Below are positions 33,134 to 44,257 of a stretch of DNA of 64,000 bases, one piece after another. The translations under genes and the position numbers were made by a program. The notes under the pieces are model-generated. The model did no database searches, was not told the DNA's origin, and worked only from the letters and a program-made list of their open reading frames with translations. The DNA lies in assembly GCA_963513935.1 (NCBI GenBank), contig OY740768.1, forward strand, positions 64,274,786 through 64,338,785. The letters are read 5' to 3'. The stretch is from Aphrophora alni (taxonomy: Eukaryota > Arthropoda > Insecta > Hemiptera > Aphrophoridae). Every line of letters begins with the position of its first letter. Positions within the stretch are counted from its first letter, which is position 1.

Positions 33134-35964
33134 TTCCCTCTTTTTTTAATTTCAAATATTTACATTTAATTTTTTTATTTTTTATTTTTGGGACACTAGC
33201 ATAATATTTTTTAAGTAACCTTGAGTACAGCGCCAAAACTCTAACCACGTAATGAGCAGCCCTGTCAAACGTGATGAGCAATCAAACGATCTCAAGGATA
33301 TTGTATAAGCTTTCCACTAATTCAACATTGGCAATGCAATTTATAAAAATAATTATCATAATCACCAGTTGTATATTTTTACTTTTTATTTGACAGGATG
33401 TATTTAAATATTCGGTCTATCTACAAATAAACTATTTCAAAATTTTAAATTCTCACCCTTTCTGAGAACAATTGTTTTCGAAATAATGCATGATAATCAA
33501 TTTTTACCGTCTACTACTTTCAATCTCCCCAACCCTTAGGTGATTTTATCTAAAATCCAATTATTTTGTGTCACAATTACCGCGCATCAAACTTTGAAGT
33601 ATTAAGTCAATAACCTTCAACGTTCTTAAGATAACACGTGCCACAACCAACATTTTGTTATATTATCAAATAGATAAAATTTAGATAGAATAAAACTCGA
33701 ACACAAGATCTCATAAAAATTTCGTTTACTTAGAGTTTTATTCCATCTAATATTATCTCACAAGTCAAGCTCAATATTTGTTTATAGATAAAATTTATAA
33801 AAAATTGAATTTTATAAAATTAAAATAATTACATTTTTCTGATAAATTAAGAAAACTATGGTAGTGATTAACGTCTTTTTTTATTAGTGCATGAAAGGAT
33901 TTTAGGGAAGTTGTCTGCGTCTCTAATTATTAGGGAAGTTATTGACTCTAATTTCAATAACAATTCAATCGATTTTGATGCTCAATAATAAACCCATAGT
34001 TTGATGTTATATCAAAATTTTTGATTAGGGAGTTTACGGTTAAAAAGTGAAAATAAACTTTGTTCACATTCGGGAATGTATGTCTAAACAATTGCCAAAC
34101 GATTTCATTCAAGTCTTAGTGAATAGTGTCATAACAGTTAATGACCGTTACCAACATATCAATAATACATTTTTTTAATGAGCTGTGGTTGGTGTCGTTA
34201 AATATTTTGATCACAGTTTTACTTACAATAACTGCATGGAACACTGAGATATTTGGAAAGGCCTACTACATAGAATTATGTTATAATTTATCTGTAAACT
34301 TTCAAATTTCCATTTACAAATACACAAATTTCTTAAATGGTCACTAAACACAAATATTTTAAAGAAAATGTCAATAAATAAATGTTTAAAAAATACTAAT
34401 AATTAAATAATAGAATCTAATTACGTCCTTAATCTTGCTTACATTCCATCATTTAGAGTACTTTTTTACAAGTGCAAAAAGAACATTCCATACAAAGGTT
34501 TCTTTACAGAATTAATGTATGCATGAACTATATTTCTTTTCTCATAAAATTAAATTTAAATAAGTTACAAATTCAATTCACGAGGTTAGTGTTTGAAGTA
34601 ATTTCTATTTTAATTTAAATCTGAAACTTCTAGTCAAGTAGCGTAAGCGTTTAAATAATTAAATATGTTGAGACAAAATCCGAGAACTTGTGTTCTGATT
34701 AACAAGGTTGCTTTGATGTTGCTGGAGTAAAAGTACTGAACAAGCTTTGTTGTTGGACGCTTTACTAGATACTCAAATTAGTTAAATAATATGTATAATA
34801 GATCTAGTTGTACCTGAGAGCTTCTATTGTATTTAAGCGTTGAAATTATTACATACGTGATCATCAGTTTTATGGTAGATGTTCCAAACTGTTTAGTTTC
34901 GATATTTTAGTTTTAAATGATTTCAACAGTATTAAAACAATACTAACTTCAATTGTTTTGTATTTCGAATAAATAAATAAATCCCGGCATCACAAAATTA
35001 TTACAAACATTTTTCGAATATTAAAATATTCTAATTAGCATCAAATCGTTGACATTATAAATATATTGGAAATAAATAGGTATACAACTTCGTCACGCTG
35101 TAACAACAGGAAAGGGTGTCGACTACGAAATCAGAGCTGAACTTTGAACTTACAGAATCTAATCCAGAGCAAAGTTGAAAGTTGAGCTGTTGATCTTATT
35201 TTACAGCATTGTCGAACTATAAAGATTGTATTGTTGTTGCTACAAGAAAATGATTGCAAATCTTACAACCTTGTGAAATAGAATTACAAATCGACAGTGT
35301 CAAGCAATTAACTAGCAGTAAATGTACTTGGAAATACGAAGACTAGAAGTTTAATGACAATAGTACTCTACAATCAAATAAAGCAAACAATTCAACCACA
35401 GATATGAAATGACTTCCACTTGAGATATCAAAGGACATTGTGTTTATTGTCTCTGAATCAACACGATATGATTTGGGTAAAATTAGGCCGGGTAACCTAA
35501 ATCACTCAAGTTCGTATTATTATACGTTTAGTAAGGCGGATTTTATATTCTTTAAAAAAATTTCTTCCCAAGAATAGAAAGATATTAAACAAGAACATTA
35601 CCATATTTTCACATGAATCACAGAACGAAATTTTCCCAATTTTCAATTTCAAATAATTCAAGCACCAATTGACAAGGATTTAGCGAATACGAAACTAAAC
35701 CTGTTCTGTACAATATTTACAATCCATTCTTATTTACTAACAAGTATTTGTTCCATGAATTGTATAAAATTACTGTTTAGATTAAAATTTTTAATTAATT
35801 CAAAACTTAAAAAAAACCATTTTGCCTATAATTTTGTTATTTTTATATCGTACAAAGTTGGGGTTGATATCATTAGGAGCCGAATCACGATCTGGATATT
35901 GTGGCACAATTTAAGAGATTCTCGTTTGAATTACTGTAAAACTATGGGCATACAACTATTTTGA
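33134..35964. other. AT-rich stretch with one dispersed-repeat fragment
   Basis: No gene is supported; open frames at 34141 and 35755 look like AT-rich noise. 33690-33790 is related to the repeat at 44.94-45.17 kb (annotated separately). Confidence 0.45.
33690..33790 (-). repeat. fragment of the 45-kb hairpin repeat family
   Basis: GAACACAAGATCTCAT, TCGTTTACTTA and ATCTAATATTATCTCACAAG..AAGCTCAATATTTG match segments of 44938-45070 in the same or opposite orientation. The pieces are rearranged, so a foldback history is likely. Confidence 0.6.
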
Positions 35965-36201
35965 ATGCTTAGAACTATTTTGCTGGTTAACGATCTTGCC
36001 CAAGATAATCTTAAAACAAACTTGTGTAGCAAATGTGAACAAAAATTGCGATCGTTAGAATATCAATATACATATATTATATCTATATACTTTATATATA
36101 TATATATATATATATGTATAAAGTATATAGATATAAAGTGTACATGTGTGTGTATGTGCGAGAGCGCACGTACGTATTTGCATGTTTACATTTTTGAATA
36201 A
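35965..36201 (+). CDS. short ORF with a CxxC motif, possible exon
   Basis: ATG at 35965, 78 codons. The first 33 residues look protein-like (VNDLAQDNLKTNLCSKCEQK), with a spacing reminiscent of the second Cys pair of ZAD-type zinc-associated domains. The rest is translated TA and TG microsatellite and is not credible. If real, the coding part would end at a donor before about 36070. A similar Cys-pair segment lies at 42.6 kb on the same strand. Confidence is low. Confidence 0.2.
   Translation: MLRTILLVNDLAQDNLKTNLCSKCEQKLRSLEYQYTYIISIYFIYIYIYICIKYIDIKCTCVCMCESARTYLHVYIFE
36079..36134. repeat. perfect palindrome around a TA microsatellite
   Basis: 18-bp arms (ATATCTATATACTTTATA and its complement at 36117-36134) flank a TA run, followed by a TG-rich run. 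It could extrude as a cruciform. Confidence 0.85.
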
Positions 36202-37880
36202 GGGGAACAGTGGCATGGCGTTATTGGCAGACCAAGTTGTACAAATTCATGCAAATAATAATAATAATAATATATGATTATATGTTTTTCTAAACCACTT
36301 ACAATCATACTTTAGGCGAACTTCCCACAGTCTACACTATCAAGTTTGGATCTTACACTATGGGCTTATATTTCCTATGAAAATTTGGTAATGTATAGCT
36401 TCGTTGAAAATTTAAAAAATGGATAACATTGTTAATCAGCAATATTTTAAAACAGCAATACCACAAACAGTTATTCAATTAAAAGTTTATTTCTATGTTG
36501 TCACATTTGTATAGTAAAATATTTCATTTTTGTAACTCTAAATAGGAGGTTACACAAAAAAGGCTTTTAGGCTAAGGTTTGTCGGGGTAAACCCGATTCC
36601 TAAATAATTTTCTTTAAACTATTAGTTACTTCGAATAAATAATATAAATAGTGATATAAATTTAAAATGTTATCCCAGTGATTTGTTGGAACTAAGATAA
36701 ATTATACAAAGTTAAACATTCTGCATATCACTTAATACTTGCAATTTCGCACAAAAATAATTAGCGGAGAAAAATATTACCCAGGGAAACATTTTTTAAA
36801 TTTTATTGTGTCATAAAGTGGGAAGCGAAAGTAAGATTAAGTGTGCTTCACCACTTAGCATAATCTCTGGAGAAAGACTGAATAATGACAAAAATTTTCA
36901 CAAGAACAAATCTGAGTTTAAATATTCACTGCGATAGCTTTTACATAATATGACTTATTTTATTTAATTACGTTTGAATTTTATTTATTAAATTAGATTA
37001 TTTTCTTAAATATTTTTATTTGATTGTTTAATATAATTACATTATTTTTTTTTAATTTTCTTAGACTGGATGGTACAAGAATCGAACTAAAAAACTGTCT
37101 TGTATATTCACAGCCAAACTGTGTAAAACATGACACTAACGAGATTCTTTATTATTTTTATTTTCGTTGTTGCATTTATTATACGTTGGTAGAGAAGGAT
37201 CTTCTCTTGCCAACTTTAAGTATAAATAATTAAGTACAAAGTTATTTGTATATTTAATAGAGCTCAACCTTACTTTGCTCATGGCATAAAATCGTCCTTA
37301 ACGTATTCGAATAGGGATGGTTAAGGGTTTTTGCCAACTAATTGTAGACCTTAATTTTTAACCTTATACTTGTGATCTAGTTAACTGGTGTGTGACAATA
37401 ATCTTCATATTTCATAAAAATTGAACAAAGTTGGCAGAGCCGAACCGACATTTTTGAGAGAATGACGACCAATACCTTTTAAGGGCCCTTAAAGGTCTCC
37501 AATTTTTTTTTTATTTTAGTAATATTTGGCCAAAATAAAAAGGCAAAATATGCCCACATACCAAATTTGATGACAATCGGTTCACGCTAGAATTGAACAG
37601 ACGACAGACGGTCATAATTTAAAAAAAAAAAAAAAAAAAGTTTATTTCCGGGGGAAATCCAAAATAGATTTGTTTGACCTGTCACACAACTTTTTCCCCA
37701 ATACGTGATAAACTAATATAGTATATTCTAGTTTACTTCAATACAACTTCCAAACTCGTGTTCTAATGACCCATTGAGAAGATTTTGTAACACAAACTGT
37801 GGTACTGTTTATAACGAAATGGAAATGGAAATCATTTTTAAACTTTTTATGGCAGAAAATAATATATTGTAATATATAAT
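36202..37880. other. AT-rich stretch
   Basis: Contains (AAT)n at 36254-36272 and A19 at 37621-37639. The A19 run follows repeat-like text at about 37500-37620 (GCCCACATACCAAATTTGAT and a CAGACGACAGACGG phrase). It may be the 3' tail of a retroposed element on plus. No gene is seen. Confidence 0.45.
37621..37639 (+). repeat. A19 tract
   Basis: Nineteen consecutive A after a repeat-like segment; a candidate retroposon tail. Confidence 0.8.
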
Positions 37881-38654
37881 TTGAATTCTGTTTGGAGCAA
37901 CCTCTTTAGGTGAGTAAGGCAACCGAAAAAGCAAATGTTTAGGTTATTTAAATTGTGGGACTAAGGGATGGGGTGGCCAAATAATTTCAAAGGGCACATA
38001 TTTAGAGACTTGTGATAACCTATTTTAAACGTCTCCAGAGACAAGAAAAACGAAAGAAAAAAATAGTTCAGACCACCAAAAAAACAAAATGCCGGCCAAA
38101 AGAGTTATTTATTCACGAAGCTAGACGGAATCTAGTATGGAAGGTTGACTCAGAAAACAAGACAAGTGATTTTTCTAAATGTTGAATCACTGCTGCAGAC
38201 CTCCTTGTTTTGTGGGGAATCTCTGAAATCATCACCTGATCTAACCTAACCAAAGTTTTGAACAAAGACTGTACTACTGCATGTAGGTACAGGGAGAACA
38301 ATTTGAAGATTCAATATGATTTAAAAACACATTAATGTAATACGCACAGTAACAATTCGTAGCTTCGTAGATAAAATAACTCTGTTGGCCGCCATTTTGT
38401 TTTGTGCGGTCAGAATTTAATTTTCTTTATATCATTTTTCTTGACACACGGAGACTTTTAAAATGAGGTACCACAAGCCTATACGTGTTATTTGAAATTT
38501 TTTAGTAACTCCCAATCCTGGGAATTAAAATAACCTAAAAATTTGCGTTTTTAGGTTGCCCTTCTTATCTAAAGCGATTGTCGCAAACAGAATTTAAATA
38601 TCTAAAATATTTTTAAAAATAAGAGAGAGTGGTTTCTTTTCAGCCACCCAGTAT
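37881..38654. mobile_element. foldback element with arms of about 240 bp
   Basis: 37881-38125 and 38358-38600 are diverged reverse complements. Both contain AATTCTGTTTG, AAAGCAAAT/AACGCAAAT, TTTAGGTTATTT, ATTTCAAA, GACAAGAAAAA/GTCAAGAAAAA, AAAACAAAATG.CGGCCAA and AGAGTTATTT with GAAGCTA. Outside the right arm the sequence ends GCCACCCAGTATA, whose complement TATACTGGGTGGC resembles the CAGGGTG-type termini at 44.3 and 52.5 kb. The left terminus is not recognisable. The central 230 bp has a 62-codon minus-strand open frame that I cannot identify. Confidence 0.7.
38388..38399. promoter_or_regulatory. YY1/Pho-type motif GCCGCCATTTTG
   Basis: Exact consensus match inside the right arm of the foldback element. 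The left arm has a mutated counterpart (AAAATGCCGGCC). Confidence 0.35.
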
Positions 38655-40363
38655 AAAGTTTCATTAATATTTAAATTTTAATGTTGACACAGAATTAAAT
38701 TAGCAAGAGTATATTGACCGTGTACAAAACACCTAACAGCAATAGGTTATTAAAAAACTAATGAAATAATATAAATAATAATTTACGAAATAAGTAGAAC
38801 AATGGCCTGCAATTGATCATCCGCCATTTTAATGGCGGGCCAGATGTCGATTTATCTGTCACCCATAGTTTTTCACAGAAAAAATGTCACTTATACAGTT
38901 CATATTCAACCAACCGCCATTTTGAAACCAAACAGATACTAAAGTTTTCGCTCAAAATTTTAAAAGAAAAACTCTTCATAATTAGGGGATTATATAAATG
39001 ACGTTTACCGTATAGTACATAATACGGGCATATTATAAACATAACTAAATATGGATAATAGGCTACTTGTTATTTACAACTTATTTTAGTGACTGTAAAA
39101 TGTAAAAAGTAGAACAAAATATTTCTTAACGCTAGTAATCATTAGATTGCGAAAACGCCTTTGTTAAATACCCTATAATAGAATGCTTCAATCTAACATA
39201 ATAACTGTCAATTAAATAAAGGAAATGCAAATGGTCACGCAAAGCAAATCTAATAAATGGATCTGAATTATATTATTCTGTCGGAGACAATGAAAAACTA
39301 ACTGTACTTGACAAAATTAGTTTTAGATCAATATCTCCCCATCAAGTAATTTATTTTCACGTTAACACATGAGAAGTTTAAAATAATAATTTGATCAAAT
39401 TAAAGAATAATAAATTAACACCCGTATTATTCTCAATGTTATTATTATACTATTTAATAATAGGTTGTACTGTAATTGTTGCCCCCAGACAACATACCGT
39501 AAATGACCACGATATGGTGGTTGAAGTTTTTTCTTCAATAATACACTTTAAACGCAACGTTTCATGACAATAATTGTGAGTAATGACGACATTTTACATT
39601 TATTAGGTACAACATTTTGTATAAATTGTTAACTAGAGAGATAATCCGAAACTAGCTGGGATATTAAAGGCTGTATGTTTGACTATCACAATTATTCATA
39701 CCTTATATACGTTCCATTAATAGTGTTTTTGTTTCAAAACTAATATTGTCTATTTGCTGCACATTAATAGCTATCACACAATATCTGGATGAGACTGTTC
39801 AATTTATTTCAACCTTTACCTTCTTGTACAATGCTCGCTCCACTCAGTAAAATAAAAGTGTGACATTTCATAAGTGATTGGATAGACAGACTATGATGGA
39901 ATATATGCTGTAGATTGCTTTAACCTTTTCCCAACAGAGTTCTATATTATTGCTTTCGATATTTCCAAGATATATCTTTCTCTCTTGGGGATGACCTAAC
40001 CTAAATCCTAGATGCTATATAATTAAACATTTACAATGATATAAAAAATAACTATGTTGTTACATTAACATTAAAAATAGTAAATGATACTACAACCATA
40101 ATGTAGTTATTATTAATAATTATGATGAGGCAAGTAAATATTAAACACTATATTAAGAGTTAACTCATAAACTCTATAACCACGTTTAGATTCATTGTTG
40201 TGTATATAAAAGTATGTTCAATAAAGTATACTGAGTAAATGTCAATACTTTTATGGTTGAGTTTGTATAGTCATATGACGTACACGCTTTCGTGGCTGCC
40301 GAGCTGGAGATAATGTTCGGGTGTGACAAAGTTTAAAATACTTTGTATGTAAAATCATTTACT
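38655..40363. other. AT-rich stretch with further YY1-like sites
   Basis: 38821-38839 is a palindrome, CCGCCATTTTAATGGCGGG. ACCGCCATTTTG lies at 38913-38924. The two suggest another remnant of the foldback class. No gene is supported. Confidence 0.4.
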
Positions 40364-40516
40364 ATGGATGTAAGCCTGGTAGAGAGGAAATGTCTGGACG
40401 TAGGTCGCCGGGAATTACTCCGCATTAAATTCCCTAAAGGGAGCCAACTTGTCCTGTTGCCTGCCGGGTGTTGCCCAGAAATTAGTTTCTCTAAATTGAG
40501 GCAGCTTTTAGAGTAG
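40364..40516 (+). CDS. 50-codon ORF in a GC-richer island
   Basis: ATG at 40364 opens 50 codons ending TAG. The composition is balanced and unlike the AT-rich noise around it (VERKCLDVGRRELL, KFPKGSQLVLLPAGCC, SKLRQLLE). The block AATTCCCTAAAGGGA, which encodes part of the KFPKG segment, recurs exactly at 40541-40555 in the next frame, so the sequence downstream of the stop may be a continuation broken by a lesion. I do not recognise the protein; a transposon-derived fragment is as likely as a host gene. Confidence 0.3.
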   Translation: MDVSLVERKCLDVGRRELLRIKFPKGSQLVLLPAGCCPEISFSKLRQLLE

Positions 40517-40555
40517 GTCACCGAATGTTATCCCGATTTTAATTCCCTAAAGGGA
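40428..40555. repeat. direct repeat of a palindromic 15-mer
   Basis: AATTCCCTAAAGGGA at 40428-40442 and again at 40541-40555. The core TCCCTAAAGGGA is nearly palindromic. Confidence 0.85.
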
Positions 40556-40611
40556 TGAGGTTTCGTGTTTCATGCTTTGCGGTGATATCACGGAAGTTGT
40601 TGGTTTAGCTC

Positions 40612-40624
40612 GGGGGGGGGGGGG
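40612..40624. repeat. poly-G run
   Basis: Thirteen consecutive G. Confidence 0.9.
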
Positions 40625-41219
40625 TCGTATCTGTTCGGTGGACTTATTCTCACACTAAAAGACCTCGGTATATGATATATTACGAGTTGAAGGAAAATTT
40701 AGTTGGGTGAACTAGTTCCATGAAACTAGTCTGTGTAAGGCGTTATAAGCTGTGGATAATGAAACTAATAAAAACAAATGGATCAACGAAAAAAGACGAT
40801 TCATCGAAAACTCAGACTAATTTACTGAACCAAAATTCGTAAATTGATTTCAAGAAGCTAATCAAAGCTATCACATTTATACATGCCAGGTCGATAAAGT
40901 CGTGGCCGCAAGATGAGTCATATGTTTTCACTGCTAAACTTTATTTGCTATGAAGATGCCGATTGCTAAACACTACAGCTAAAGTTCTCCACAAATAGTT
41001 ATTTTTCAAGATACCGAAACTGTGAGTCGGACAGTTCATTCCAAAATGAACTCGGTTTGTTTCCTCTCAGATTTTATTAAAATACGGTTCGTGCTATAAT
41101 ATAATTATTATTTACGTGATTGCATTGAATAACATACTGCCAAACATTTATAACACATTTAAATAAAGCTAGCCTACATCACATTTATGATTTCGTTTTA
41201 TGGGTACTCATCTTAATAT

Positions 41220-41420
41220 TGGTATAATTTAATCAGGTATTTGCCTTCATTTCTATATTTAAAATTGGTTTTGAGATTATGTATCAACTATCGTTATCAA
41301 GTAATGTCTTAAACTATGATAATGACTGACAAAACTTAGATGTCTACGACTATGTTAGAAACTAAAATGATTCCTAAGAACCTAATGTTAGAAACCTAAG
41401 AAAAGAACTCAGCGCTAAAA
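41220..41420. repeat. member of the 59-kb hairpin repeat family
   Basis: ATAATTTAATCAGGTATTTGCC, ATCAACTATCGTTATCAAG and GTTAGAAACTAAAATGATT...CTAAGAA follow in the same order as in 59160-59340, strongly diverged. Confidence 0.55.
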
Positions 41421-42596
41421 GTAGGTCTGAGCTGTCAATACAGCGAAGAGACATACAAACATTATAAAGAAAACCACAAGTGTACAGAACTACACACTAA
41501 TACAAGAACACCTAACATTAAACCAAAGCCATACAATGGCCAAATGCTCTAAAGAATGTGCTTTCGGGGTAGTTATTTAAATTTTTTTTCGTGGGGGACG
41601 GAAACTTGCAACCTCTCTTAAGAATTTATCGCGTTACCTTGTAATCACTCCTTGCGGACAATTAACCGGAAAATATTCAGTCTTACTTAAAGGAAACAAA
41701 TTTTCATATTTAATTCAGTTGTTATTAATGGAATATTAGAATACATAACAGTCTTCTTTACCTTACACCGGTTTTGGCGGATAGAGTTTGGGACTTCCAA
41801 TTAATTTTAAATTTTATACGTTTTGCAGGCCTATTATTTTTTTACTCTTCCAATATAAAATTTATGGTTTTCAGAATTTTATGTTCTTTTTGTGTTCTCT
41901 AATCTTTAATTTAAGAGATCGTTTTTAATTGTCCATCTTAATTGGTATCACGAATAAAAATTAAAACTTTCGAAATAAACATGTCCTTCAGAAATTTGTC
42001 ATTGCAATTAAAAATCTTATGTACTCCTACCTATATAAACCGTGGTAGTCTAGGCTAAAATCTAATCAAGATTCACAGTGTTGGAGATATTTTCCAGTTG
42101 CAAACAATGTTTTAATAACAACACAGCTTGTCTGCCTTCAGGCGCCTCCAGTTTACTTCCAGCTTCATCAATAAGAAAACAAAAGCTTAACTTCTATCTT
42201 TCCAACGAATAAGATAATTAATCCTTATGCGACATCCTTACAACTTCGGGATTGAATTTTGATTCAATTACGGTGTAATTGTGCGGAATAGTGTTAAGGT
42301 AAAACTTGCTAATTTATATAGTTAAAAACTCATTACTTTAAACATTGTTTAAACAAAATCCATCTGTGGGCCCGGTAGTACTTACAATTGAAAATTATAA
42401 ATAAAAAACGTTAAGTGTAAGTACAGGCATATTTTCCAAGTACATCAGTACCAAATGTTCTGTATTGTTCACAAGAAGGCAAAATATCCTGAAAACTTCT
42501 ATTAGATCATATGTTATTGATGATCATACTCCATAATAAAGATAAAAAAATTTAATATTTAAAATCAAGTAAAAATAAAATTTCGATTTTCCTCAG
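41421..42596. other. AT-rich stretch with a dispersed repeat
   Basis: 41573-41700 is related to 55614-55720 (shared CCTTGT.ATCA.TCCTTG.GGA, TTAACCG.AAAATATT and CAG.CTTA). A pyrimidine-AG acceptor-like site precedes 42597. No gene is seen. Confidence 0.45.
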
Positions 42597-42879
42597 CCAG
42601 CTATAACGATTTTGATTGTTTGCTCGGGTATCATTGTTTGAACTTACTCAAAAAGTATGAAGATTCAGAGTCGGCCGATAGTGGTTATATCATAGGCGCC
42701 GTCGTAAAAGGTCGAACATCTCAAAATCTGCTGAAACGATTTCAACAAAATTTTGATAAATGTAAAGTTTTATCTTCCAATAAAATCTGCAAAACGTGTA
42801 AAAGAAAAGTATTGGCGTATGGTCTTTATGAATTTAATGCTCCGACCACAGTATGGTTTAATTTGTTTTCCCTGTAAAC
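42597..42879 (+). CDS. possible exon with a CxxC motif
   Basis: An open segment follows TTTTCCTCAG, a good 3' splice acceptor, and runs 93 codons to TAA at 42877-42879. It has no initiating ATG at its beginning. Residues are coding-like: SYNDFDCLLGYHCLNLL, then GRTSQNLLKRFQ and NKICKTCKRKVLAYGLYEF. The last piece fits the L..xICxxCxxxLxxxxxF pattern of ZAD-type domains. A downstream donor might lie before the stop; none is strong. It could equally be a fragment of a mobile element gene. The neighbouring open frame at 43496 is on the same strand. Confidence 0.35.
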
Positions 42880-44257
42880 TTAGGCTATGAACTCTAATAT
42901 TCTTTCACATGCGGCTTGGCATGTTGGTTTGGATCATAAATCTTCAAATATTACATTCTTGAGCCGATTTCGAGAAATTATATCATCATGATTATGTATA
43001 TAACATAAATAACCTATGTGTAAAAATTCTAATACTCGGTTTAATTGTGTAACAATTACATTAAATTAATTGGTTAGAATATAAATCTCGCGTAATTTTG
43101 AAGCCATGAGTCTAGTATGTAATACCACAAGTACATAAGTGTTCATGTAAAAACACAGTTCTGCTGTCACTGTTGACTTAGTTATTTTTTTTAATCTGAC
43201 AAATTTTAAGTGAAATAAAAATAAAGACGATTTTATCAGACAGAATGAAAGGATGTACTAAGAAAATTATTTTAAATTTTAATAGAATTTGTATTTTTAA
43301 ATAAAAATCAATTCGATGTATTACAACGTTTGTTATTAAACATTTATACTATTTTTAATGTTTGCATAGCAAATCATAAATGTTTCTAAGGGAATAAACT
43401 ACCCAAATATTATTGAAAAGCTTAATTCTATAATTTATTTAGGCTTGGCTGATCAATTTCTTATTTCTTGAACAAATATAAATAATTACGCTTAGATGAA
43501 AAACTATTTTGTATATTCTACCGGTAAATTTCAAATTTTAAATGAGCCGGTCGACCTATGTTTCGCCAGTCTCCTAGGCAGCTTAAACCACACTCAAAAT
43601 TATGAAAATTACAAAAAAGGTTTTTCATTTACAATGGACTTCCATCATGTATCTAAAGTCGTTAATATAAATAATCCATAATGTAAATAATTCCAATGTA
43701 CGTTAATTCAAATAAACCCTATCAGTCAAATAGAGTTGTACTACAGAAAAACCGAATAGTAAACACGTTGCTTAATATATTGGGGTTCAGTTTAACCAAC
43801 ACAAATGAACAGTTGTTATAGAGGCGGACGAATACATGTAGTTCATAGTAAAATGCATGCAAACGATTAGCAAGAGTAAGACTGTAAGGGCTGGACTCCC
43901 CAATCTATGAGTCACCCGAAACCGGATCGATAATCGCACAGTACTGCCCTGCTGCTGTGTTACGGATTGAACAATGTAATTTGAGTTGACTTTAATAATC
44001 GTCAAAACATTAGTTTTATGACTGAATTAAAGTATAAAACACTGGCGTTATTCAAACTTACCTTCTGCTTAACAGAAATATAGAATATAACAGCAGTTTT
44101 GTGAGTTTAAATATTTTACATAAGACGTTTATTGGATAGGCATAACAAAATCAAGTATTATGTCGAGAACATATTGGTAAAGATCATCTATGATGGAAAT
44201 ATCGTTGAAGTGATGGGAAAATGTACAAAAGATAACAACAGATGTAGGAATGTATAA
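42880..44257. other. AT-rich stretch between exon candidate and foldback
   Basis: Apart from the 61-codon frame at 43496 nothing is supported. A GC-richer patch at about 43860-43970 carries a minus-strand open frame without a recognised domain. Confidence 0.4.
43496..43681 (+). CDS. 61-codon ORF of unknown nature
   Basis: ATG at 43496. Parts are coding-like (GKFQILNEPVDLCFASLLGS, FTMDFHHVSKVV). Same strand as, and 0.6 kb downstream of, the acceptor-preceded open segment at 42597. No domain is recognised and chance is not excluded. Confidence 0.2.
   Translation: MKNYFVYSTGKFQILNEPVDLCFASLLGSLNHTQNYENYKKGFSFTMDFHHVSKVVNINNP

Noticed and set aside
38113..38301. 62-codon ORF in the centre of the foldback element
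   Set aside because: No start context, domain or homology recognised; the location inside a non-coding foldback makes chance likely.
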